In this document: positions 42,266 to 52,059 of the stretch, piece after piece | Layout of the letters: each line of letters starts with the position of its first letter | Position numbering within the stretch: the first letter of the stretch is position 1 | Assembly: GCA_027577595.1 (NCBI GenBank) | Contig: JANBRJ010000031.1 | Coordinates: forward strand, 62,001 to 126,000 | Reading direction: 5' to 3' | Length of the DNA: 64,000 nucleotides | From: Coemansia sp. RSA 487 | Taxonomy: Eukaryota; Kickxellomycota; Kickxellomycetes; Kickxellales; Kickxellaceae | Program-made: the position numbers and the translations under genes | The notes under the pieces: generated by a model | What the model saw: the letters and a program-made list of their open reading frames with translations, nothing else | The model's database searches: none | What the model was told of the DNA's origin: nothing

Positions 42266-43273
42266 TTATTTAGATTTCTTGGGTTTCTTGTCTTTCTTGT
42301 CCTTCTGTTTGTCCTTCGACTTTGATTTCGATTTCGACTTTGACGTATCTTTGCTGTTCTTTTTATCCTTCACCTTCTTATCTTTGATCTTCTTGTCCTT
42401 CTTGTCCTTCTTGTCTTTTTTGCTCTTTTTGCTTGATTCAGCAGCTGGCTCTAAGCTGGATTTGCGCTTCTTGCTGCTGGATCGCGTCTTTGAAGCCTCA
42501 GAATCTGCTGTGTCATCGTGGGCAGAGTCACTTTCGTCGTCAAGCAATGGAGATGCGGGTGTTTCAATCGACAATGTCTTTGTACTCGAGCTATGGCCAT
42601 AGATGGCAGCAAGTGCCGGGTTGTTAGCCATCTTCTGGGCAAAGTAGTCCGTTACTGTGACGCCAGTGGAAATGATCTGGAGGGGTTGGGCTTTCGACGC
42701 CTCCTGCGTACTTACAGCAATGACAGTGTCCGAGAACTCGTCAGCCGAATCAATGGCCATAGGTGATGCTGCCACTGTTGCCGGTGCGCTCCGTACACCA
42801 AAGATCTCCTGCAATCCTTTCTGGTCTTGCATGGCCATTTGTTTCATGCGGCGGAACCTTGCGCGATGGCTCTGGCGCGCCACCTGTGGCGGCCGTGCCT
42901 GCTCTGTTGGTGCATCGCAATTCTGATTCAAAGTTTGTGAATTCTCAGATGCTGACGCTGCAGGAGAAGAAGCCTCTTCGGCTGGTGTGTTGTTACCCGA
43001 ATTAAGTCTGTCCAGGAGCTCCGAGAACCCGTCAGCATTGGCAAGCCAGTTTCTGATGTTCTTTTTGTCTGCGCCCACGCCAAAGCTGTTGGTCTTGAGC
43101 TTGATCTTGACATGCTCCCGCACGCCGTCCTCTTGCGCTCCCAGTCCCTTGCCCTCGGACCAGCCCATTTTCTCTAGCATCCGGAACCCAAAGCGCCCCT
43201 TGTCTCCGCTCCAGTTCGTGTTGCGCGGGTCTGCCGCAAGTATCTCTCGTTTTTTCGGTTCTGCAAGACCCAT
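42266..43273 (-). CDS. PXR1: PINX1/PXR1-type G-patch protein
   Basis: The product has 335 aa from ATG at 43273 (MGLAEPKKREILAADPRNTN), the typical PINX1/Pxr1 opening followed by NWSGDKGRFGFRMLEKMGWS. The G-patch (about residues 24-70: FGFRMLEKMGWSEGKGLGAQ, then IKLKTNSFGVGAD) binds and activates the DEAH helicase Prp43. The middle is disordered; a TVTDYFAQKMANNPALAAIY-like segment lies near 215-235. The C-terminal about 60 residues are a KKDKK/KSKSK repeat typical of Pxr1. Roles are pre-rRNA and snoRNA processing and, in some species, telomerase inhibition. Divergent from ASH2's 3' end; complete, single exon. Confidence 0.95.
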   Translation of the reverse strand: MGLAEPKKREILAADPRNTNWSGDKGRFGFRMLEKMGWSEGKGLGAQEDGVREHVKIKLKTNSFGVGADKKNIRNWLANADGFSELLDRLNSGNNTPAEEASSPAASASENSQTLNQNCDAPTEQARPPQVARQSHRARFRRMKQMAMQDQKGLQEIFGVRSAPATVAASPMAIDSADEFSDTVIAVSTQEASKAQPLQIISTGVTVTDYFAQKMANNPALAAIYGHSSSTKTLSIETPASPLLDDESDSAHDDTADSEASKTRSSSKKRKSSLEPAAESSKKSKKDKKDKKDKKIKDKKVKDKKNSKDTSKSKSKSKSKDKQKDKKDKKPKKSK

Positions 43274-43625
43274 TCTCCAAGTAGCCAGTACAAATGATAA
43301 GAAACCCGCCAAAGTAGCACAAAACAGTGTAAAACAAAGTAAATAACGCTCAATTCAACGAAAGCGAAAAGCAAAAAAAGCTAGAACAGAAAAGTTTCAA
43401 TTTTTTTTTTTTTCAAAAATGAGCCGCAAATCTCAACCTCGAGCCGACATTAAAAGCGAGCCATCCAAATGGGAGAAACGTATTTTTGAATCGGCTCACT
43501 TCAGTGCAAGAAATAATGATTCCTAGTTTAAAAAACAAAGATGTTTATAAAGGTAGAGATAGTTTTCCCGATAAAAGAAAGAGCGGGGTTCAACTAAGAA
43601 TAAAAATGCAAAGTGACATCAAGAC
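43274..43625. other. PXR1 promoter / ASH2 3' region
   Basis: These 352 bp have several GAGCCG/CGGCTC elements (about 43421, 43439 and 43490, both orientations), an A/T run at 43400-43417, and nothing coding. Confidence 0.55.
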
Positions 43626-46020
43626 TTACGCCGGCGGTGTGTCCTTCGTAGAGGCTATCGTTGCTGCTTCCATTTGCGATACCGGCGGCGTAGCAGAGTG
43701 CTGTGTGTCATCTGTAGCAGCAGGAGTATCTGGTTTAGGTGCATTGGTTTCTGGTGCCGGCACTTGATCTGCGGGTTTCGTTTCCACCGGCTCCATAACA
43801 GCGTCCTGACTACTGTCCACCACAGACGGATTGCCATCATTTGTCGTTAGTTTTGAAGCTTCCTTTTCTGTCTCCAGTGCAGCATCCCCATTTGTCTTTT
43901 CCGTTGCTGGTTGCTCAGTTGTCAGTTGATCTGCTGCAGACTGTACCTCCTCCTGCTTGTCAGTGGTTGCTCCTGACATCTCCGAAGCTGCTTGATCCAT
44001 TGTAGGCGGCGTCTCCAGCTTGTCAGCAGCTGCTTCAGGCTCGTTCGTGGCAGCTGTGGATTCAGTACTGGCAATAGCCTCTGACTCCTCTGGCTTAGCT
44101 GGCTGTGTCGGAAGCGTGAACTCAAGATCAGTGATCGGGCGGATAGGCGTGTCGTCATGCCACGTTGCAGGCGGCGGGAACTTGAACGTCGGCCCGAGAT
44201 TGACCTTAACTTTGCCGCCCATATATGTCGAAATCGCCGGATAGTACTTTCCAAGATACAGCTTCTGGAACGCAGGGCCTAAGCATTTTCCGTTCTTAAA
44301 GTACACAAGCTCGCTACCCGCAAGAACCGGCAGCGGCGGGAGCTCGCTGTTGGCAAATGGGGGGCGCTGGGAGGCAGGCCGCGAGTACGTAAACTGGCGA
44401 TACCGCTCTACAGGATGCCACTTGCGAATTTCCAGATCCTGCTTCTCGTCGTTGTCCAGAGGCGGGAGGTAGATCAGCACGCCGAGCGTGTCACCCGGCT
44501 CGTAATCCTCGCCATAAAACGAGCCTCTGGCTGTGTGGAAGCGTGTGCTGGGCTTTGCACGCATCGAATATGAAAACACGTCGCAGCCACAGGGCGCTTG
44601 GAGTTCGCCCGAGATCTGCGACCATCCGATCCGCACGTTGAATTCTGGGCGCACAGGATCAAGGATATCGGCTTCAAAGTACCACGCGCCCGATTCAACA
44701 CCGTGCGACGCCTTGGCCATCCTGTACCCCTTGTCGTTCCACACCGTCAGCCGGTCGCTGCCAATGACAAATTGCGGCGCCGAATGCGTCTCCTCGCGCG
44801 ATATATGTGCAGGGCCTTGTGGGTTGTCAATGTCGGGCCACATGCTGATCGACCAGTCGTTCTTGGGCTCCTGCTTGCCGCGCGACCCACGCTTGGATGT
44901 CGAGTAGGTGGCTCCGGCGGTGCCGTATGCCTGCGCATCGCTGGCACGCGGCTTCTTCGAGCGTGCGGTTGCTCGCTGCGACGCCGGCTCTGTACGCCGC
45001 TTGCGCCGGCCGTTTGACGACTGCGTGCGCAGCTCGATAAGCGAGCCGTCATCTGCAAAGCTATACATGATCGTCCGCGTCTTCTGCTGCTGCAGCGAGT
45101 CATACGATGACGGGAAGCGCAGGTCATCGGTCAGGGCCCACATGCCGTTTTTGTTATACTTGGCCTTTCCAGACTCAAAGCGTCCGTCCTCAGGCACGTT
45201 CTCGGTGCTGTTTGTCGAAAGCGCAGACGACGCGCTGTTTATCCACGTTTCTCCACGCGACTTTGTCCAAAAGTACCCCCAGTGCTTGTCAATGAACCTG
45301 GCAACATCAGCCTTGTAGTGGAAATATATGCGCGAGTCGCCGTACTCTTGCGGACCGTTCTCGCTGCTGCTGAACTGGCCAGTTGGGTCGTGCGAGCCGC
45401 CGGGGCGAATGGGCGGGTTGTGTGTCAGATTGAAGAGCGTTATATGGACCACATCAACCCATGACAGGTGGTAGCGCTTGAACTTTTCGTGGCCATCCGT
45501 GCACTTGGAGCACTTGAAATGGAAGAAATCGTCGCCGAGCAGGATCTTGTCCTTGAACCGCGCTGTAGATTCGATGCAGTCGATATGGCAGCGCGACCCG
45601 CACTCGAGACAAGGCACGGTTTTGAGCGACTCGGCCGAGTTTGCCTGGCAATACGAGCATTTGCTGACCTGTTTTACCTTTGGCAACAGCTTTTCTTTCA
45701 TTACTACGTCCTCTTCGCTCCTCTATTCAAATATACTCAAAGCAGGATATGGCAAGGGATAATGTAAACAGTTATTAGCAAATAAAATAGCAGCAAAGGA
45801 GAGGATGCAAGATGCAAAACTCTGGCATTCAAACCAACAGAAAGGCCTTTTTCAAAGTACATACCTCGCTCATATTGTCAACTGACATGAAACTGCTGGG
45901 CTGCTCGCCTTTTAGGTCGATGGCAGCTGACATTGCTTCGGTGGCAGCAGGTGCTTTGACTGGTGCAGGGCTGGCGTGTCCAGAAACAGCAGGCCGAGGC
46001 GCTGGCTCCTGCGAAGTCAT
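43626..46020 (-). CDS. ASH2: ASH2, COMPASS (Set1) complex subunit (2 exons)
   Basis: Exons are 45865-46020 (52 codons) and 43626-45722, with a 141-nt phase-0 intron (GTATGT...GAATAG), giving 750 aa. The N-terminus is Ala/Pro-rich (MTSQEPAPRPAVSGHASPAP). A PHD-like zinc finger lies near residues 73-125 (CSYCQ, VPCLECGSRCHIDCIE, FKCSKC) and runs into the winged helix (YHLSWVDVVHITLFNL). The SPRY domain covers about 340-570 (SDRLTVWNDKGYRMAKASHG, GAWYFEADIL, RIGWSQISGELQAPCGCD, YFKNGKCLGPAF). ASH2 with RbBP5 stimulates H3K4 methylation by Set1. The last about 150 residues are a Thr/Ala/Glu/Pro tail not typical of the family. Most Ash2 proteins end soon after SPRY. The 5' region is shared with the APSES gene. 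Confidence 0.94.
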
Positions 46021-46248
46021 TGTACCGTTATTTGTGTCTCTGATGAACCGCTGCCAAAAACTGAAGCAAATAAAAGCAACGATCCGGGGGCAGCCTGATA
46101 CAGAGTTAGAGATATAGCAACAACAACGGTTCGCTTTACTGGAGAGAGGGTTGTGGAGTTTCTTTTTTGCTTTGTGATGCGATAAATAATATCTTTTGTT
46201 TGTTTTTTTTTCTGCTCAAAGACGAAAAAAAAGTATTAGACAAGACAA

Positions 46249-46255
46249 CACGAAA
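46249..46255 (+). promoter_or_regulatory. SCB-like box CACGAAA
   Basis: Matches the core of the Swi4 cell-cycle box, 229 nt upstream of the ASH2 ATG. A 7-bp match alone is weak. Confidence 0.25.
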
Positions 46256-46461
46256 AGCTAAAGTGACAGAAGCAGATAAATAAATGTAAAAGAAAGAAGC
46301 AAAAGTAAATGGGAAATATCGAATTGGAAAGTCCTTTTTTCTACTCGCCAAAAGCTCCACGCGCGAATTGGAAAAAAAAGAGGATGGGCAAATGTTTTCG
46401 AAATTCGAAGCAAAAAGAAAAAGTGCGAAATATGTGGACAAAGGCTGTGACGCGCCCTCAG

Positions 46462-46466
46462 CCAAT
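46462..46466 (+). promoter_or_regulatory. CCAAT box
   Basis: TCAGCCAATCAG fits the extended HAP/NF-Y consensus and lies 21 bp from an MCB box in the same promoter. Confidence 0.4.
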
Positions 46467-46486
46467 CAGAAGCGCGCGGTATCCAT

Positions 46487-46492
46487 ACGCGT
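46487..46492 (+). promoter_or_regulatory. MluI cell-cycle box (ACGCGT) 1
   Basis: ACGCGT is the binding core of MBF-type APSES factors. It lies between ASH2 and the gene for such a factor. Confidence 0.4.
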
Positions 46493-46650
46493 GGCGAATG
46501 AGAGTGTATCGCAAATTTGGGATATCATAAAGAGTTTTGCTTTTTTGAAGGGCCGAATCCAAGGCTTTTTTTGCAGGTTGGTTTTAAGCCGGGGAAATTT
46601 ATGCTGAGCCGCGATCGGCTAGCTGTCGCGTGTACAGAGGAGCGCTGCAC

Positions 46651-46656
46651 ACGCGT
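46651..46656 (+). promoter_or_regulatory. MluI cell-cycle box (ACGCGT) 2
   Basis: Second exact ACGCGT, 158 bp from the first. Confidence 0.4.
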
Positions 46657-47502
46657 GACATCCAGACAAAGCCGGCTGCTGCTTTTGCGGAATTTCTGGC
46701 AGCAGTGGACGCGCTGGACTGGTCTGCATCTTGAGCAAGTGAAGCTACAGCAAACGAGGAGCTCTGGATCAAAAGGGGCTGAGGAGAAACAACAGCGGCT
46801 CACTTCCAATTTGGGAGGTATCTTTAACAATCTGCTTTTTTCTCTCCCCACCAGTGTTCTCTCCCTCTTCTTCTTGTGACCCTTTTACTTGCTTTAACCG
46901 TGTTGTTCTCTTGCACATTTGCTCTGTTTATACATTCGCTTTAGCAAACAGCGGGGGCTCACTCTTCTTGAAAGCGGCGAAGACGTCTCCAATTCGAGAA
47001 TTCGACGAGCGACGGTAATTCTAGTGCAAGCAATACGAGGCAACGGCTAGGTGAATCCACAGCGCAACTTACAAGCAGGCGAACATATACTTTCTTTGAC
47101 ACGAGAATGTGAGTGCTCTACCCGTGTATTTCAAACAGGTCGAATTTGTTTTCCCTTTGCAGCGAAATTCTTATAGCGCTAAGCGTGTCGCTGTGGTTTG
47201 CGGATATGCTGGCGTTTGCTGCATCGTATGTGCGTGTGTGCTTTTCGGGCGATTGTTTGTTGTTGCATTGTTTGACTGTTTGTCGTGCTAGCCATTGATG
47301 CAAGGTGGGAAGGTGATTTCTGGCAAAGCGGTTTTTTTTGCGTGATTCGCGATCCAGATCCCGGGCTGCCTAAAGTTCCTTTCTGCTGCGCGAATCAACA
47401 CCCATTCTTCTTCGCGGCCGGGTGTTTTGTTCCTGGCTGGGTAGAGTGGCGACGATGGGGCCTTCGTAGTTTGCCTGCTTTCCTTTTTTTTGGCTAAAGA
47501 GG

Positions 47503-47508
47503 ACGCGT
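47503..47508 (+). promoter_or_regulatory. MluI cell-cycle box (ACGCGT) 3
   Basis: Third exact ACGCGT, 379 bp upstream of the APSES factor ATG at 47887. Confidence 0.4.
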
Positions 47509-47886
47509 GTATGGAAAAGGAGGGAGACACGAAGGCTGTTCCTGCCTGCGCCATCGCCGATTTGCATTTTTGCCGGGTCTGCAACGAATGCCTGTTTTCA
47601 GCACGGTGCCTTCTTCTGTTCACAGGGCGGGTTTCCTCCTTTGCCGCACATGCAGTCCTTTTGCTTGCGTCTATATGCTGTGGCTCCCCTTCTCCCTTCT
47701 GCACATCCAGCGATCTTGCCTACTCTCTCTTTTTCTTCCCCCACGTCTGTCTGCCCTTAAACATCACCCCCCACTGTCGTTCCTGCTGCTAACTCTACAT
47801 CTATCGTCTTCCCTTTGCTGGCATTTCTTTCTTTACCAATCTAACGTAGTTAACGTAGTAGCTGTTGTCGAGCTACTTTATAAGCA

Positions 47887-50800
47887 ATGAACGGAAGCAG
47901 CAGAAACCAGGTGTGGTCAGCGTCCTATGCGGGCGTCGAGGTCTTCCAGCTCCTATACAGGGGCGTTGCGGTGATGCGTCGGCGCAAGGACTCGTACATC
48001 AACGCAACGCAGATTCTGAAATGCGCACAGTACGACAAGCCACGCAGAACGCGCTTCCTCGAGCGCGAGATCCACACAGGCATCCACGAAAAGGTGCAGG
48101 GCGGCTACGGGAAATATCAAGGTAAGGGCGGTTCTACGTTGAAAAACGGCAACAACAATGCGTGCCTAAGGCTTGCTGGCACTCTCTGCTCCTTTGATTC
48201 ATTCATTATTTCCTTTGCTATAGCGCTTGATTGTGTGCACTGTGAGCGATCTCCGTGCATTTGTCTCTAGTCAATGCGTGCGCTGTTGACGCAGGCAGTA
48301 GCGACGCCCATTTATTAAAAGCGCTTGTGCTTTGCACGGCGGGTTACTTTGTTGTCTGTGCCGCATTGTCTGACAACAAATGTTTTGGAAGCCTAAGCAG
48401 TATGTAGAGTGTGCAAATTTGGCTTCTTTTTTCCCAATGCCTCCAGTGCGCTAAATTGACAAGCGGGAGCCCAAGTATAGTAGCATCCTGTTTATCATTC
48501 GCTCCTTGCATCTTCTGCTGTGCTGTGCTGTTCGCGAAGACGGCGACATTATTAACTGCAGCAAACGTGCTCATTTGTCTGGGCGCCTTCATTGTTTTTA
48601 ATGAACTGGGTCTTTCATGTAGGCACATGGGTTCCGCTGGATCGGGCAGTGGCTCTTGCGCAGCAGCTCGACGTGTACAGCGCCCTCAAGGATCTGTTTG
48701 AATATAACCCCGCTCCGGGCGAGAAGCCACCCACCGCTCCACGAAGTCTCGAATCTCTGAACAAGCGCAAGTCTATGGACGCAGTGAAGGGCGGCGCTGC
48801 AGCTAAGCCTGCATCTAAGCGACGCATCACCGCTGATGCGTTGCCAAACGCCCGCCAGATCAACCACAACCAACATCACGCGGGCTCATTGGCGACGATT
48901 CTCAACTCATGCGGTGCAGAGAACGTGCCGCCGTCACATTCAGTACCACAATCGGCATCGCCCTCGCCGCCGTTGGCCTCAGTCTACAACAACCACTCGC
49001 ACTATCCATCCACCTGTCACAATGGCAGCTTTAACCATGCACCGCAATACCACGCCCACCAGCCACAGCAGCACACGCCAGGAAATCACCGGATAATAGC
49101 CACAGCGGCCACCAGCATACTATACACGCCGCTGACCGCCAGCCACTATACACACAACTCGTACCTCACTCCAGAGACTCCCGAGAATGGTAGAACTTTG
49201 CACCACACCAGCGCTAGTGGGCGGTCTGTCCAGCGGCCTGTCGTGACTTCTGGATCTATCAACAGCAGCAGTGCAGGACTGGCCCTTCGCGACATCAGTA
49301 ACACATACCAGACAGCTCGTCACGACGATTCCGGAATAAAAGAAATAAAAAATACTCCACAGATGGCAAAACCAGGACACAGCCTGCTGACGCCGCCGTC
49401 ATCGTCGACAATCCGGCGCCCTGTGATGGGGGGGTATGGCAACGGTGGCCAGGCATCCCGGACACACCAGCCAAACGACGATGGGCTGCTGATGCTTCTG
49501 CGGCCTCCAGTGCCCAGCAGTGCACACACTAACAGCAGCATGGCATATCCACTGCCAGCAGAGCAGTCACGACGCCTGTCAGGCGTGCAGTCGTGGACCA
49601 GATCGCCAGTTACGCCTAGCAGACCCTGTGGCGGAGGAAGCGCATCGTCTGCTGAGCACTCGCGCACAGCTTCTGCAGCATCGGGAGCCAGCGAGCCAGT
49701 AGGCACGCTGATGAACCATGCAAGATTTGTCGAATTCATCAAGCGGCCGCGTGCGCCAGGGTCGCGCCTCCCTGCTGACGTCGAGTGGTTTATCCGGGCG
49801 GATGCGTCGATTGAGCCCAACGCTGTGGTCCCCAATGCGCGGGGGCTGGCTGACGGCAAACGGTATCTGCATGTTGCGGCTGCAAACGCACACTGGGACG
49901 TGGTGCGGCTGCTGGTTGGTCGCGGATCAGACGCTACGAAGGCAGACTGCGACGGGCGGACTGCGCTGATGGCAGTGGTAGGCGATGTGCGTGCGTGGCA
50001 GCAGCGCGAAGCACACGTGCTTGAGAAGCTGATGGATGTGCTGGCGCCGTCGCTTATGCGCAGAGACAAGCATGGCCGGACGGCGCTCCACTGGGCATGC
50101 ATACCGCCTAGCGGAGACCGTGCCTCGGACGTATGGCCTGTGGTGTCTGCCTACTATGTCGATTGCATTGTTCGCAAGCTCGATGCCATGGGCCAGGCCA
50201 ATGTGCTGGCGTGGTGCGACTACCCTGGTTTCAGCGCCGAGCAACTGGCGCGGCAGCATGGGTTGGACGGTGCGTGCATGCTTCTGTCGGGAGCGTCCGG
50301 TGCTGGCAATACACAGTCAACAGCCTCCTCGCCTGACCTTTCACAGCAGCAAAAGCAGCAGCAGAGATCGGCACACGACCAGTATGACGCTGCAGCTGGC
50401 CGCGCCGAGGAGATCATCCGATCATCGACAACGACAATGCGGAACAAGCACAAGGCGGAGAGCCGCGCACTGGACAACGACATTGAGTATGCGGCGCAGA
50501 TGCTACTAGAGCTCAGCGGCGAGCGCGACAGCGAGAAGGTGCGCGCGCGGGAATACAGTGCCATTGTCGGCGAGTGCGTGGCTGCAGACCGGACCGAAAA
50601 CTCGCTGAAGCGCAAGATTGAGCATGTGGTTGGGCTGCAGCAGTCGGCACGCGCATCTGTGGCTCTACGCCACAGCCAGGCGTCCCCGCCGCGTGTGGAA
50701 AGAGATGACGCAGGCATCGAGGCACTCATGGCCGAGTATGCGCAGCTGCGGCAGAGCGTCGACGGGTACCAGCGCCAGTCGCGGAAGCTGGCAGGCGAGT

Positions 50801-51120
50801 ACGCGGAGCTGGCTGCGGTGGTGCGCCCATGGGCGAGGCCGCCAGTGCTATCACTGCTAGACATGTTTAGCGACGGAGCCGAAGCAGCAGCCGCTGATGG
50901 TGACATTGGGCCGGCGGCGCATGCGGTGCGCGAGACGGCAGCGATTGACGCAGAGTCGGCGGAGATCAAGGCCATTAACGCGGTGCTGGAGACTGAGCAG
51001 CAGCGCGTGCACAAGCTGGAGCGCGTTGTGTCTGCAGCTTGCGGCGATCTGACGCTGGACAAGGTGCGCACAGTTGTTGGGCCAGTGCTTTCGGTGCTCA
51101 ACAACGGAAACACGCTGTAG
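47887..51120 (+). CDS. MBF/SBF-type APSES transcription factor with ankyrin repeats (2 exons)
   Basis: Exons are 47887-48121 and 48623-51120 around a 501-nt intron (GTAAGG...TGTAG, phase 1), giving 910 aa. The splice rebuilds the APSES/KilA-N DNA-binding domain (about residues 8-105): [39 protein letters not shown], then [18 protein letters not shown]. The middle is disordered and rich in Ser/His/Pro. Ankyrin-type repeats lie at about 485-600 ([39 protein letters not shown]), and a long helical, probably coiled-coil C-terminus spans 670-890. This is the Mbp1/Swi4/Res layout, binding ACGCGT or CACGAAA to drive G1/S genes. Its own promoter has three ACGCGT boxes, hinting at autoregulation. Confidence 0.95.
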
Positions 51121-52059
51121 AGATTCATTTTTTTATATTTTTGTATGTGTGGTACGGTCCTCATAGCCCTCCTTTTGTGTTTCCGCGGCATTCCTCGTCA
51201 ATCTGGGACAAGCGATACATGAGGAAGACAGAGAAGCGAGCGCAATATACATGTAGAGATTCAATACATGACGCATTGCTTTTGCACTTGCTGATGCACG
51301 TGCGGATATTTGCTGGAAAAGCCTCCTTTTGATAGAGACGAGGCAAAGGAAGCAGGGATGATTGGGCGGGCACTACACTTGTGTGCCGAAGTATCCTCCA
51401 TTGTTTGCTTTGACGATGGAGGGAGGTCTACAAACTCCATTCCAAAGGACATTTTCACAGCGCATGTGTCTGTATCTGAAACCAGAAATGGAGTGTGTAA
51501 GTGAAACAGTTCCCTTTTTGTTTGCCACAAAGAGGGGAGTGAAGGGGTAGTGAGGGACGAAAGGCAAAGTGGGATTTTCCCGTGTCTTATCCACAAAAGC
51601 TGCGATTTATGCTGTTCCCAACCGTAAAAGTCCTTTGAATGTTTTCAAGTCCTTTTAGCGAATGCTTTTGTTTTGTTCTTTTATTTTTCGATTTTTTCCG
51701 ATTCTATTGTCCTATTTTCTTTTGCATGCTCCCCCTCTGTTGGTATTTGGCTCTGGCATAAATATCTCTCTGTTGACCATCTCCTTTTTGCTTCCCCTTG
51801 CATTTTTTTACAACTGATTACACGCATTCATTTTTCTTTATTATTTTATTTACAAAATTGCTAGTTATACAGGGGGAAAAAGACACCTTTGACACTCGTC
51901 CTCCCCTTTTCGCATACTTGTTCTGCATTTGACGCTACATTCGTCAGCCTTGAAATATACATCATAATAATAGCAATTTCAGCCTCTTGCTGACTCACAC
52001 GTTCTTCCTAGCAACTTTTTGGCATATAATCCCACACACATTGTAACAAAAGGGGAGCA
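51121..52059. other. Intergenic region (939 bp)
   Basis: This lies between the 3' end of the APSES gene and the start of the LIM gene. From 51640 the plus strand is T/C-rich, as expected for the LIM promoter. Frames around 51260-51600 exist on both strands but have no protein-like features. Confidence 0.55.

Larger units (their letters stand above)
46021..47886. other. Divergent promoter (1.87 kb), ASH2 / APSES factor gene
   Basis: No frame here is supported. It holds three ACGCGT (MCB) boxes, one CACGAAA (SCB-like) box and a CCAAT box, listed separately. From about 47640 the plus strand is a pyrimidine-rich leader that reaches the APSES start. Confidence 0.6.

Noticed and set aside
46525-47704. 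Several 60-138-codon frames between ASH2 and the APSES gene
   Set aside because: They overlap on both strands, lack domains, and lie in a region with promoter features (MCB, CCAAT, pyrimidine tract).
50220-51191. 323-codon minus-strand open frame rich in Ser
   Set aside because: Antisense shadow of the C-terminal helical part of the APSES factor; composition mirrors the GC-rich codons of that gene.
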